Positions 1-7,620 of a stretch of DNA of 13,504 nt are shown here, in pieces. Made by a program: the position numbers and the translations under genes. The DNA comes from an uncultured Pseudomonas sp. (lineage in GTDB: Bacteria > Pseudomonadota > Gammaproteobacteria > Pseudomonadales > Pseudomonadaceae): assembly GCA_937863915.1 (NCBI GenBank), contig CALMID010000314.1, positions 1 to 13,504 of the forward strand. The letters run 5' to 3'. Position 1 is the stretch's first letter, and the number at the start of each line of letters is the position of its first letter. Below the pieces are notes generated by a model, which searched no databases, was not told the DNA's origin, and saw only the letters and a list, made by a program, of their open reading frames with translations.

Positions 1-1233
1 GCCCTGCTCGGCTGCGCGCGCAACCAGCGCCAGGGCGCCCTGCTGTTCATCGACCTGGACAACTTCAAGGCACTCAACGATACCCTCGGCCACGACATCG
101 GCGATCACCTGCTGCAGCAGGTGGCGAAACGCCTGCGCGGCAGCGTGCGCGAGGTGGATACCGTGGCGCGCCTGGGCGGTGACGAGTTCGTGGTGATGCT
201 CGAGGACCTCAGCGAGGAGTTGCAGGAAACCGCACTGCAGGCCGAGATGGTCGGGCAGAAGATTCTCGCCGAGCTGAACCGGCCCTACAGCCTCAGGGAG
301 CGCCCGTACCACAGCACGCCGAGCATCGGCATCGCCCTGTTCGACCAGCACACCGCCGGCCTCGATGAATTGCTCAAACAGGCCGACGTGGCCATGTACC
401 AGGCCAAGGCCGAAGGACGTAATACCCTGCGCTTCTTCGACCCGAGCATGCAGGCCAGCGTCAACCGCCGCGTGGCCCTGGAACAGGAGCTACGCGATGG
501 CCTGCAGCGCGGCGAACTACAGATCTACTGCCAGCCACAGGTCAACGTCACCGGCCAGATCATCGGCGGCGAAATCCTGGCTCGCTGGAACAGCCCGAGT
601 CGCGGCATGGTTGCGCCGGCCGAGTTTATTCCCCTGGCCGAAGCCACCGGTCTGATCCTGCCGCTCGGCGAACTCGTTCTGCGTCAAGCCTGCCAACATC
701 TGGCGGCCTGGGCCGAAGAACCAGCACTGGCCGACCTCACACTTGCCGTAAATATCAGTGCAAAGCAAATGCATGAAGACCTGTTTGTCGAAAAGGTGCT
801 CGGCATCCTCGAGGAAACCGGCGCCAACCCAGAGCGCCTCAAGCTTGAGCTGACCGAGAGCCTGCTGGCTCATAACATCGACGACATCATCGTCAAGATG
901 GACCGGTTGCGCAGCCACGGCATCAGCTTTGAACTGGATGACTTCGGCACCGGCTATTCCTCGCTCAGCTACCTCAAACGCTTCCCACTGGAACAGCTGA
1001 AGATCGACCAGTCTTTCGTTCACGATGCAGTCATCGACCCCAGCGATGCCGACATCGCCCGAGTGATCATCGTCCTGGCCGAAAAGCTAAACCTAAAAGT
1101 GATCGCCGAAGGCGTGGAAACCGAAGAGCAACACCAGTTTTTGCTCAATAACGGCTGCCAGCACTTCCAGGGTTACCTGTTCGGCCGGCCGATGCCCATG
1201 GACGAATTCACGGCGCGCTGCCGGCAGGCCTGA
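1..1233 (+). CDS. GGDEF-EAL cyclic-di-GMP protein (5' truncated)
   Basis: The reading frame is open from base 1, so the start and any N-terminal sensor domains lie outside the window; 410 residues are visible. The diguanylate cyclase domain has an intact A-site GGDEF (residues 59-63) with an RExD inhibitory I-site exactly five residues upstream (50-53). The phosphodiesterase domain follows. Its signature reads EIL instead of EAL (Glu at 191), but the other metal and catalytic positions are present: the Asn in NIS, the Glu in LELTES, the DDFGTGYSS loop (about 313-321), the Lys in LKID, and the Glu in VIAEGVET. The sequence therefore predicts a protein that could both make and degrade c-di-GMP at the inner membrane or in the cytoplasm. 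Strong candidates are large PAS-GGDEF-EAL regulators such as MorA; I cannot decide without the N-terminus. An inverted repeat after the stop (1244-1269) lacks a T-tract. Confidence 0.95.
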   Translation, partial: ALLGCARNQRQGALLFIDLDNFKALNDTLGHDIGDHLLQQVAKRLRGSVREVDTVARLGGDEFVVMLEDLSEELQETALQAEMVGQKILAELNRPYSLRERPYHSTPSIGIALFDQHTAGLDELLKQADVAMYQAKAEGRNTLRFFDPSMQASVNRRVALEQELRDGLQRGELQIYCQPQVNVTGQIIGGEILARWNSPSRGMVAPAEFIPLAEATGLILPLGELVLRQACQHLAAWAEEPALADLTLAVNISAKQMHEDLFVEKVLGILEETGANPERLKLELTESLLAHNIDDIIVKMDRLRSHGISFELDDFGTGYSSLSYLKRFPLEQLKIDQSFVHDAVIDPSDADIARVIIVLAEKLNLKVIAEGVETEEQHQFLLNNGCQHFQGYLFGRPMPMDEFTARCRQA

Positions 1234-1304
1234 GGCCGAGTTGATCCGCATCACGCTGCAGCGGCGGATGCTCGGGCAGACTGGCCACAAAAAGGAGTTC
1301 GGCC

Positions 1305-1739
1305 ATGCGCATACTGCTGTATTTCCACCTGCTCGGCGCCAGCGTCTGGATTGGCGGCCATCTGGTGCTGGCCCTCGGCATCCTGCCCGGCGCCCTGCGC
1401 CGGCGAGACGTTCAGGCCATCCGCAATTTCGAGCAGGTCTTTGAAAAGATCGGCCTGCCGGCCCTGCTGTTGCAGGTGGTCACCGGCCTGTGGCTGGCCA
1501 GTCTGTGGTTACCCCATGCCCTGTGGCTGGGCGACAGCCCGCAGGCCGCGCTGATCCAGGCCAAGCTCGGCCTGCTGGCGCTGACCGCCGCCCTCGGCGT
1601 GCATGCGCGGCTGGTGCTGATCCCGCGCCTGAGCGCCGAACGCCTGCCGGCCCTGGGCTGGCACATTGCGCTGATCACACTCTCGGCCCTGGCCTTTGCC
1701 TGGGTGGGCAGCGGTTTTCGCTTTGGCGGGCTGTTGTAA
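1305..1739 (+). CDS. Small CopD-family (copper resistance D-like) membrane protein
   Basis: A 144-residue, very hydrophobic protein with about four predicted membrane helices (near residues 2-27, 50-69, 82-106 and 115-137). The first helix carries H8, then WIGG and H19; H100 lies in the third. This arrangement of a His, a Trp-x-Gly-Gly and further His residues resembles the CopD domain found in inner-membrane copper-handling or haem-type proteins. The start is well supported: an AAAGGAG ribosome site (1291-1297) lies seven bases before the ATG. It follows the GGDEF-EAL gene by 71 bases and could be co-transcribed with it. The role in copper is inferred from the family only; many short CopD-like proteins have no tested function, and no copper genes are adjacent. 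Confidence 0.75.
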   Translation: MRILLYFHLLGASVWIGGHLVLALGILPGALRRRDVQAIRNFEQVFEKIGLPALLLQVVTGLWLASLWLPHALWLGDSPQAALIQAKLGLLALTAALGVHARLVLIPRLSAERLPALGWHIALITLSALAFAWVGSGFRFGGLL

Positions 1740-1886
1740 CGGACGTCAAAAGCAGTCTAAAAAGTGCTTCGCCTTAATTGCTTTGTCATCACAAAGCTTG
1801 CAATCTCGATGGCAGTTTGGCCGGTCACGACAGATGAGCCGCGGACTTGCCGATGGATATACCCCACCCCATGACAAGGACCCGCC

Positions 1887-2561
1887 ATGCTCACTCTGCG
1901 CCCCCTCGCCACCGCCCTGCTGCTGGGTAGCCTGACCCTCACCGGCTGCACCGCCAAGTACACAGATCAGCAGCAATTCTCCGGCTACCTACGCGACTAC
2001 TCGAAACTGGAAAAAACCGAATCAGCCTCCGGCCAGCCGGTACTGCGCTGGGTCGACCCGAACTTCAAGGCGGAGAACTACCGCAATCTCGTGGTGCAGA
2101 GCGTGCAGTTCTACCCGTCGCCCAAGCCGTCCGAGCAGGTCAACACCCAGGCCCTGGAAGAGCTGTATGGCTACGCCAACAGCCAGGTGAGAAGCGCATT
2201 GGGCAAGAAGTTCCAACTGATCGATCTGAAGAACGGCGCCAATATCAGCGGCAGCCAGACCCTGATCTTCCGCGCAGCGATCACCGGCGTGTCGACCAGC
2301 ACCGAACCGCTCAAGCCCTACGAAATCATCCCGATCGCCCTGGTCACCGCCGCCGCCATGACCGCCGCCGGCGAGCGTGACAAGAACAGCGAGCTGTTCC
2401 TCGAGGCCGAGTTCATCGACGCCAGCACCGGCAAGCCGGTGCTGCAGGTGGTGCGCAAAGGCTTCGGCAAGGACCTGGAAGACAACAAGCAGCAGGTCAC
2501 CCTGGACACGCTCAAGGGCGTGATCGACAGCGTGGTGCGCGATATCGAGCAGTTCCAGTAA
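1887..2561 (+). CDS. DUF3313 family lipoprotein
   Basis: A 224-residue secreted lipoprotein. A positively charged N-terminus and hydrophobic stretch lead to a lipobox LTGC with the lipidated Cys at residue 21. The next residue is Thr rather than Asp, which favours sorting to the outer membrane. The rest resembles DUF3313 proteins: a VDP-N-F segment near residues 51-54, a central region with a hydrophobic Ala-rich run (about 151-163), and a final part with the pattern EAEFIDASTGKPV. Start support: AAGGA at 1876-1880, six bases before the ATG. No function is known for the family. The 147 bases upstream hold no gene. Transcription ends at the strong hairpin starting 15 bases after the stop. Confidence 0.85.
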   Translation: MLTLRPLATALLLGSLTLTGCTAKYTDQQQFSGYLRDYSKLEKTESASGQPVLRWVDPNFKAENYRNLVVQSVQFYPSPKPSEQVNTQALEELYGYANSQVRSALGKKFQLIDLKNGANISGSQTLIFRAAITGVSTSTEPLKPYEIIPIALVTAAAMTAAGERDKNSELFLEAEFIDASTGKPVLQVVRKGFGKDLEDNKQQVTLDTLKGVIDSVVRDIEQFQ

Positions 2562-2575
2562 CCCAGTCACTTCAC

Positions 2576-2604
2576 AAAAAAGGGGCTCCGCGGAGCCCCT
2601 TTTT
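2576..2604. terminator. Bidirectional Rho-independent terminator
   Basis: A perfect inverted repeat (2581-2600; arms AGGGGCTC and GAGCCCCT around CGCG) is preceded by six A (2576-2581) and followed by five T (2600-2604). It therefore works on both strands, ending the DUF3313 lipoprotein gene from the left and chrA from the right. Confidence 0.93.
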
Positions 2605-2616
2605 GCTGCCCGAGTT

Positions 2617-3957
2617 TTACCTCAGGGCCTGCACCAGCAACCCGAGCAGGGCGGCGCCCGCCAGCACCTCGATGACCCCGCGCTTGAACCACAGCAGCGC
2701 CAGCGCCGCGAGCAGGGCAATCAGCGCCGCCGGCCATTCGAAACCGCCACTCCAGCCCTGCGGCCAGAGCACATGCCAGGCGAAGAACAGCGCCAGGTTG
2801 ACGATCACCCCCACCACAGCGGCGGTGATGCCGGTAAGCGGCGCGGTGAATTTCAGCTCGTTGTGGGTCGATTCCACCAGCGGCCCACCAGCCAGGATGA
2901 ACAGGAACGACGGCAGGAAGGTAAACCAGGTGACCAGCGCCGCCGCCAGCGCACCACCGACAAAGGCCGACTCGGGACCGAACACCGGCTGCACATAGGC
3001 ACCGACGAAGCCGACGAATGCCACCACCATGATCAGCGGCCCCGGCGTGGTTTCCCCCAGTGCCAGGCCATCGATCATCTGCGTGGGCGTCAGCCAGCCG
3101 TAATGTCCCACCGCGCCCTGATAGACGTATGGCAGCACCGCATAGGCGCCGCCGAAGGTGAGCAGCGCCGCCTTGGTGAAGAACCAGGCCATCTGCGTCA
3201 ACGTGCCCTGCCAGCCGAACAGCGCACACAGCAATGCCATCGGCAAGAGCCACAGCAGGCCACCGACCAGCAACAGCATGAACAGACGCGACAGGCGAAA
3301 GCGCGCATGGGCAGGCGTAGGCGTGTCGTCGTCGATCAGCGCCGGGCCATAATTGCGCTGGTGCCCCGCATGCCCGCCGCCGACGGCGAAATGCTGCGGC
3401 GCCAGGCGCCCGCCAATAAAACCGGCCAGCGCCGCGCCGAGCACGATCAGCGGGAACGGCACCTCAAGGGCGAAGATGGCGACAAAGGCCGCTGCCGCAA
3501 TCGCCCACAGCCAGTTGTTTTTCAATGCCCGCGAGCCAATGCGCTGCGCCGCCTGCAGAACGATGGCCGTCACCGCCGGCTTGATGCCGTAGAACAACCC
3601 GGCCACCAGCGGTTGCTCACCGTAGGCGATGTACAGCCAGGACAGGGCAATCAGGATGAACAGCGAGGGCAGCACGAACAGCACGCCGGCGGCGATACCG
3701 CCCCAGTAGCGGTGCAGCAGCCAGCCGATATAGATCGCCAGCTGCTGGGCCTCGGGACCGGGCAGGACCATGCAGTAGTTCAGCGCATGCAGAAAACGCC
3801 GCTCGGAAATCCAGCGCCGGCGCTCGACCAGTTCCTGGTGCATGATCGCGATCTGCCCGGCCGGCCCGCCGAAGCTGATAAAACCCAGTTTGAGCCAGAA
3901 GTAAAAAGCCGTGACGAAGCTGACCCGAGCGGGGACGGCTGAAGCGCTATCGGTCAT
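2617..3957 (-). CDS. chrA: Chromate efflux transporter ChrA (long-chain, two CHR domains)
   Basis: A 446-residue polytopic inner-membrane protein of the CHR family, which exports chromate (or sulfate-like oxyanions) from the cytoplasm. It shows the duplicated CHR architecture of long-chain members. The first half has [12 protein letters not shown] near the N-terminus and [11 protein letters not shown] further on. The second half repeats the plan with [12 protein letters not shown] and [10 protein letters not shown]. The two halves are joined by a polar His/Asp-rich linker (HAGHQRNYG ... [11 protein letters not shown]). I chose the ATG at 3957 (MTDSAS) over an in-frame GTG at 3990 because the extension is not typical of the family; neither start has a convincing Shine-Dalgarno site. 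It stands alone between two terminators, with no chrB, chrC or chrF regulator beside it. Chromate specificity is inferred from the family. Confidence 0.93.
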   Translation of the reverse strand: MTDSASAVPARVSFVTAFYFWLKLGFISFGGPAGQIAIMHQELVERRRWISERRFLHALNYCMVLPGPEAQQLAIYIGWLLHRYWGGIAAGVLFVLPSLFILIALSWLYIAYGEQPLVAGLFYGIKPAVTAIVLQAAQRIGSRALKNNWLWAIAAAAFVAIFALEVPFPLIVLGAALAGFIGGRLAPQHFAVGGGHAGHQRNYGPALIDDDTPTPAHARFRLSRLFMLLLVGGLLWLLPMALLCALFGWQGTLTQMAWFFTKAALLTFGGAYAVLPYVYQGAVGHYGWLTPTQMIDGLALGETTPGPLIMVVAFVGFVGAYVQPVFGPESAFVGGALAAALVTWFTFLPSFLFILAGGPLVESTHNELKFTAPLTGITAAVVGVIVNLALFFAWHVLWPQGWSGGFEWPAALIALLAALALLWFKRGVIEVLAGAALLGLLVQALR

Positions 3958-4013
3958 GGTGCAGGAGCCCGAAAATAACAAAGCGGGCACTCTAGCAGCT
4001 TGAACATGACAAT

Positions 4014-4047
4014 AAAAAACCCGACCAGGCCAGCCTGATCGGGTTTT
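4014..4047 (-). terminator. Rho-independent terminator after the YdcH genes
   Basis: Arms CCCGA-x-CAGG (4020-4029) and CCTG-x-TCGGG (4034-4043) surround a four-base loop. The internal C/A mismatch on the plus strand becomes a G-T wobble on the minus strand, and six A at 4014-4019 give a T6 tract on the minus strand. It therefore fits minus-strand termination downstream of the gene ending at 4066. Four T at 4044-4047 extend the stem. Confidence 0.88.
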
Positions 4048-4065
4048 CGTGACGGCGCGGGCTAA

Positions 4066-4335
4066 TCAGCCGCCGCAGGCACCGCAGCACTCGCCTTGTG
4101 ACTTCTTCAGCATTCGCGCCAGATCGTCCTTCAGCGCCACGCGCTGCTGCTTGAGGCCGCCGAGGGTCACATCATCGAGCAGTTCGACGCCGTCTTCGAC
4201 ACGGCAGATGCGCTTGTCGAGCTCTTCGTACTCACTCGCCAGGCGGGCAAAGTGATGGTCGGTCTGACGCAGCTCGTGCAGGGCATCGCGCAGTTCCGGG
4301 AAATCTTGAATCAACGGGTGGTGATCTACATGCAT
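4066..4335 (-). CDS. YdcH / DUF465 family protein with Cys-rich tail
   Basis: An 89-residue, mostly helical, charged protein of the YdcH (DUF465) family. The HPL...FPEL start, the central heptad-like region (HHFARLASEYEELDKRI), and the closing LKQQRVALKDDLARML are the family signature and suggest a short antiparallel coiled coil. The last residues are GECCGACGG, a Cys-Cys-x-x-Cys tail that the neighbouring paralogue lacks and that could bind a metal or form a disulfide; this is inference. The start is the ATG at 4335, preceded by CGGAG nine bases upstream on the minus strand; a TTG three codons earlier is possible but less likely. It is the second gene of a tandem pair and ends 19 bases before a terminator. 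Family function is not established. Confidence 0.88.
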   Translation of the reverse strand: MHVDHHPLIQDFPELRDALHELRQTDHHFARLASEYEELDKRICRVEDGVELLDDVTLGGLKQQRVALKDDLARMLKKSQGECCGACGG

Positions 4336-4411
4336 CGGGGGCAACTCCGTGGTTGGCTGTTGGGTTCAGACTAACCAGCCGCTGCCGGATGCCTGTTGAC
4401 CCTGATCAACT

Positions 4412-4672
4412 TCAGTGCAGGTCAGCGCCGGCCTTGGCCTGGCGCAGCAACTCGACCAGCTCATCCTTGAGGCCCACGCGCTGCAGCTTGAGGCCCAGCA
4501 GCAGACAGTCGTCCAGCGCCTGGCGACCAGCCTCGACGCTGTAGATGCGCTCATCCAGCTGATGGTATTCATCCACCAGATGCTGGAAGTGGCCGTTGCG
4601 GCGCTGCAGGGACTGCAACTGGGCGCTGTACTCGGGGAACTCGCGTTCCAGCGGATGCTTCTGCAATGGCAT
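4412..4672 (-). CDS. YdcH / DUF465 family protein
   Basis: An 86-residue paralogue of the next minus-strand gene, with the same plan: HPL then EFPEY at residues 6-15, a helical stretch through DEYHQLDERIYSVE, and LKLQRVGLKDELVELLR near the end. It lacks the Cys-rich tail and ends AGADLH. The two open frames are separated by 76 bases with no terminator, so they are probably one transcript with this gene first. A weak AGGA lies upstream of the ATG. The first gene diverges from the EAL gene at 4776 across a 103-base gap that should hold both promoters; I see no clear -35/-10 pair there. Function unknown. Confidence 0.86.
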   Translation of the reverse strand: MPLQKHPLEREFPEYSAQLQSLQRRNGHFQHLVDEYHQLDERIYSVEAGRQALDDCLLLGLKLQRVGLKDELVELLRQAKAGADLH

Positions 4673-4775
4673 GACGGTATCGTCCTGGCCGGTGACAGAC
4701 TCAAGCCTAGCAGGCCCTTGCCTGAACGCCGCCGGCTTGTGCTTAACTAGAGTCAGTCACAATACGAGCCTCATC

Positions 4776-5519
4776 ATGTCGAATAGTCGCTGCAGTGCCT
4801 GCCGTGACGGCCAGGCCCTGAACTTTCCCATCAGCATGGCCTTCCAACCCGTCTGCGACTTGCAGAACCGCAAGGTCTTTGCTCACGAAGCGCTGGTCCG
4901 CGGCCCTCAAGGCGAGTCGGCCGGCTCACTGCTGCAACAGGTGGATGCCGACAATCTCTATGCCTTCGACCAGGCCTGCCGGATCAAGGCGGTCGAACTG
5001 GGCGCGCGCCTGAACCTGCCGGGACTGCTGTCGATCAACTTCATGCCCAACGCCGTCTACCAGCCGGAAACCTGTATTCGCGCCACTCTGGATGCCGCTG
5101 CACGCTTTGGCTTCCCACTGGAGCGCATCATCTTCGAGGTCACCGAACAGGAGCAGGTGCTGGATATCGAGCATCTGCTGCGGATTCTGTATGCCTATCG
5201 CAAACAGGGCTTCAAGACGGCGATCGACGATTTCGGATCAGGCTATGCCGGCCTCAACCTGCTGGCGGATTTCCAGCCCGACCTGCTCAAGCTGGACATG
5301 GAACTGATTCGCGGCATCGACCAGGACAGCGTGCGCCAGGTACTGGTCGACGGCACGGTACAGATGTGCCGCCGCCTGGGCGTCGAGGTGATTGCCGAAG
5401 GCGTGGAAACCCGCGAGGAACTGGCCGTGCTGAAGGGCATGGGCATCCAGCTGTTCCAGGGCTATCTGCTGGCCCGGCCGGGATTCGAGGCGCTGCCGGA
5501 AGTCGACCTCGCCTTCTGA
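4776..5519 (+). CDS. Stand-alone EAL domain c-di-GMP phosphodiesterase
   Basis: A 247-residue protein that is essentially a single EAL domain, predicted to hydrolyse c-di-GMP to pGpG in the cytoplasm. All the usual positions are visible: EAL at residues 38-40 in HEALVRG, Asn in SINFMP, Glu in FEVTE, Asp-Asp at 151-152 in the DDFGSGYAG loop, Lys in LLKLD, Glu in VIAEGVET, and Gln in FQGYLLARP. A short N-terminal extension contains Cys6-x-x-Cys9 (CSACRDG), which recurs in related pseudomonad proteins as I remember them and could be a redox or metal site. The ATG at 4776 is chosen because family similarity begins just after it; the frame is open further upstream, and the ribosome site is weak. 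It precedes mscL by 54 bases with no terminator between them. Confidence 0.92.
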   Translation: MSNSRCSACRDGQALNFPISMAFQPVCDLQNRKVFAHEALVRGPQGESAGSLLQQVDADNLYAFDQACRIKAVELGARLNLPGLLSINFMPNAVYQPETCIRATLDAAARFGFPLERIIFEVTEQEQVLDIEHLLRILYAYRKQGFKTAIDDFGSGYAGLNLLADFQPDLLKLDMELIRGIDQDSVRQVLVDGTVQMCRRLGVEVIAEGVETREELAVLKGMGIQLFQGYLLARPGFEALPEVDLAF

Positions 5520-5573
5520 ACAGGGGCTGCATTACACTGGCCGCATCTCCACCTGGAAGGGACACACAACAGC

Positions 5574-5984
5574 ATGAGCATCCTCAGCGAATTCAAGGCC
5601 TTCGCGGTCAAAGGCAACGTCGTCGACATGGCCGTGGGCATCATCATCGGCGCCGCGTTCGGCAAGATCGTCACCTCCTTCGTCGGCGACGTGATCATGC
5701 CGCCGGTGGGCCTGCTGATCGGCGGGGTGGATTTCACCGATCTGGCCATCACCCTCAAGGCCGCCGAAGGGGCAGCGCCGGCCGTGGTACTGAGCTACGG
5801 CAAGTTCATCCAGACCGTCCTCGACTTCGTCATCGTCGCGTTCGCCATCTTCATGGGCGTCAAGGCGATCAACCGCCTCAAGCGCGAGGAAGCCGCCGCC
5901 CCGGAAGCCCCGCCGGCACCGACCAAGGACCAGGAGCTGCTCAGCGAAATCCGCGACCTGCTCAAGGCACAGCAGAAGCCCTGA
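5574..5984 (+). CDS. mscL: Large-conductance mechanosensitive channel MscL
   Basis: A 136-residue inner-membrane channel that opens under membrane tension to release solutes during osmotic downshock. Its length equals the usual MscL size. The amphipathic N-terminal helix ([15 protein letters not shown]) leads into the pore-lining first helix (about 16-48; [17 protein letters not shown], then DVIMPP). A short periplasmic loop and second helix (about 76-98) follow, then a charged C-terminal bundle ([11 protein letters not shown]) after an Ala/Pro linker. A GGAAGGGA ribosome site (5555-5562) lies 11 bases before the ATG. A clear terminator follows the stop. The hexamer TACACT at 5533 could be a -10 box but no good -35 matches, so transcription may come from its own promoter or from the EAL gene. 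Confidence 0.98.
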   Translation: MSILSEFKAFAVKGNVVDMAVGIIIGAAFGKIVTSFVGDVIMPPVGLLIGGVDFTDLAITLKAAEGAAPAVVLSYGKFIQTVLDFVIVAFAIFMGVKAINRLKREEAAAPEAPPAPTKDQELLSEIRDLLKAQQKP

Positions 5985-6002
5985 CCCGGCCTGCTGTGAC
6001 GA

Positions 6003-6025
6003 CGGCGCCTGCGGGCGCCGTTTTT
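6003..6025 (+). terminator. Rho-independent terminator after mscL
   Basis: A perfect 7-bp stem, CGGCGCC (6003-6009) and GGCGCCG (6014-6020), with a TGCG loop is followed by five T. It begins 18 bases after the mscL stop. Confidence 0.92.
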
Positions 6026-6143
6026 GTTTCCAGCGGCGAGCCGCTCGCTCGGCAGCTGGCGGATGAAGTTGCCAGCCCGGACAGTCATACTGGCGGTCCT
6101 TGTCGATAGTCCACGTCACGCCCGAACCCGACCAGCAGCCCGT

Positions 6144-7268
6144 ATGCCCCTATTCAGCACGCCCTTCGCCCAGCTCGACCTGATCCGCCAGCCGGATCAG
6201 GCCAACGACCCGTTGCAGGCCTTCGATGCCGCCGACGAGTATCTGCTCAACCACCTGCATGAGCAGGGACTGGCGGCGGATGCCCGCGTACTGCTGCTCA
6301 ACGACGGCTTCGGCGCCCTGGCCTGCGCCCTCGCGCCCCATTGTCGGGTGACCAGCAGCGGCGACTCCTTCCTCGGCGCCCTGGCCCTGCAGAAGAACCT
6401 GGCGCGTAATGACCTGCCTGCCGACAGCGTGACGTTCATACCCGCCAGCGCACCGCTCGCCGGGCCGTTCGACTGGGTGCTGATCCGGGTGCCCAAGACC
6501 CTGGCCCTGTTGGAGGAACAGCTGATCCGTCTGCATGGCCAGCTGGCGCCCGGCGCCAGGGTGGTCGCCGCCGGCATGATCAAGCATCTGCCGCGCGCCG
6601 CTGGCGAGTTGCTGGAGCAGTACATCGGCCCGCTGCAGGCGTCCCTGGCGGTGAAGAAGGCTCGCCTGCTGAGTGCCACGCCCGAGCAGCGGCCAGTGCC
6701 GGTATCGCCCTACCCGACCCGCTACCGCCTGGACAAACCCGCACTGGAACTGGTCAACCACGCCAACGTGTTCTGCCGCGAAGGCCTGGATATCGGCACC
6801 CGCGCCTTCCTCCCGCACCTGCCCAAGGCCCTTGGCGCGCTGCGTGTGGCCGACCTCGGTTGCGGCAACGGCGTGCTCGGCATCGCCTATGCCCTGAGCA
6901 ATCCGCAGGCTCAGATGACCCTGGTGGACGAGTCGTTCATGGCCGTGCAGTCGGCCCAGGAAAACTGGCAGGCCGCGCTGGGTGAGCGCAGCGTCAGCAT
7001 CCGTGCCGGGGACGGCCTGGCCGAGCAAGCCGCCGACTCCCTCGACCTGGTGCTGTGCAACCCGCCGTTCCATCAGCAGCAGGTGGTCGGCGACTTCCTC
7101 GCCTGGCGCATGTTCCAGCAGGCCCGTGCGGCGCTGGTCACTGGCGGCGAACTGTGGATCGTCGGCAATCGCCACCTGGGCTACCACGCCAAGCTCAAAC
7201 GCCTGTTCCGCGGTGTCGAGCAGGTGGCGGCCACGCCCAAGTTCGTCATCCTGCGGGCCAGCAAGTAA
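6144..7268 (+). CDS. rlmG: 23S rRNA (guanine-N2) methyltransferase RlmG
   Basis: A 374-residue SAM-dependent enzyme that methylates N2 of G1835 (E. coli numbering) in 23S rRNA. It has the tandem arrangement of this family. The N-terminal half is a degenerate methyltransferase-like fold (LLLNDGFGALACAL near residues 50-65) with no catalytic motif. The C-terminal half carries the SAM loop VADLGCGNG (235-243) and the catalytic NPPF motif (306-309). The start MPLFSTPFAQLDLIRQ matches the N-terminus I remember for pseudomonad RlmG, so the upstream in-frame ATG at 6024, which lies inside the mscL terminator region, is rejected. There is no strong ribosome site. The gene is separated from mscL by a terminator and ends four bases from the convergent DUF3703 gene. 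Confidence 0.95.
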   Translation: MPLFSTPFAQLDLIRQPDQANDPLQAFDAADEYLLNHLHEQGLAADARVLLLNDGFGALACALAPHCRVTSSGDSFLGALALQKNLARNDLPADSVTFIPASAPLAGPFDWVLIRVPKTLALLEEQLIRLHGQLAPGARVVAAGMIKHLPRAAGELLEQYIGPLQASLAVKKARLLSATPEQRPVPVSPYPTRYRLDKPALELVNHANVFCREGLDIGTRAFLPHLPKALGALRVADLGCGNGVLGIAYALSNPQAQMTLVDESFMAVQSAQENWQAALGERSVSIRAGDGLAEQAADSLDLVLCNPPFHQQQVVGDFLAWRMFQQARAALVTGGELWIVGNRHLGYHAKLKRLFRGVEQVAATPKFVILRASK

Positions 7269-7272
7269 ATCG

Positions 7273-7620
7273 CTAGCGCTCGTCCAGCAGGCGCCTGAGC
7301 TCCTCGCTCAGCGGCATCGGCTGGAAGGCGCTGACCCGAGCCCGCCCGCTGTTGCCCAGTGGCACCCAGATACGCGAAAAAAGCAGCGCGGCGAAGATGC
7401 GCGGCAGCTGTCCTGACACCTCGCGCCAGTCACGCGCCTGCCAGCCAGCCTGCAGCATGAGCCAGTGCGACCAGGCGTGGCGCAGCGGCATGCGCTGACT
7501 GAGGATATGGGCACGCTCCAGCCAGACGTAGGCTGCGTCTGGATCATGGCCGGCCAGCGCCTTGCGCCCTTCGGTAAAGGCCTGGTGCAACGCCTCTTGC
7601 AGTTCAGTGCGCATGGTCAT
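7273..7620 (-). CDS. DUF3703 family protein (metal-cassette partner)
   Basis: A 115-residue, soluble-looking protein with the hallmarks of DUF3703: W-x-LERAHILSQ (about 33-42), RHAWSHWLMLQAGWQARDWREVSGQ (about 47-71, written here as adjoining motifs HAWSHWLML and WQARDWREV), and VPLGNSGRARVSAFQPMP (about 86-103). The invariant His and Trp residues are consistent with a helical hairpin or TPR-like fold. The first ATG (7620) overlaps the end of the upstream transporter frame by 17 bases; a second ATG at 7614 is equally possible. Overlap implies co-transcription and translational coupling with the transporter. Function is unknown, but in my recollection DUF3703 genes repeatedly accompany CDF transporters and MerR regulators, which suggests an accessory role in metal export. 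That role is inference. Confidence 0.85.
   Translation of the reverse strand: MTMRTELQEALHQAFTEGRKALAGHDPDAAYVWLERAHILSQRMPLRHAWSHWLMLQAGWQARDWREVSGQLPRIFAALLFSRIWVPLGNSGRARVSAFQPMPLSEELRRLLDER

Noticed and set aside
1244..1269. Inverted repeat ATCCGC/GCGGAT after the GGDEF-EAL gene as a terminator
   Set aside because: The loop is 14 bases and no T-tract follows; it may be chance.
2773..3942. 389-codon plus-strand open frame
   Set aside because: It is the complement of chrA, with low-complexity Arg/Gln/His-rich translation and no ribosome site.
3958..3990. GTG start extending chrA by 11 residues
   Set aside because: No better ribosome site, and the extension does not resemble ChrA N-termini; not fully excluded.
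4394..4409. GTTGA/TCAAC hairpin between the two YdcH genes
   Set aside because: Only five base pairs and no T-tract; not a terminator.
6024..6143. Upstream in-frame start for rlmG
   Set aside because: It starts in the T-tract of the mscL terminator, and family similarity begins only at the ATG at 6144.
6150..7187. 345-codon minus-strand open frame
   Set aside because: It is antisense to rlmG; the plus strand has the methyltransferase motifs.
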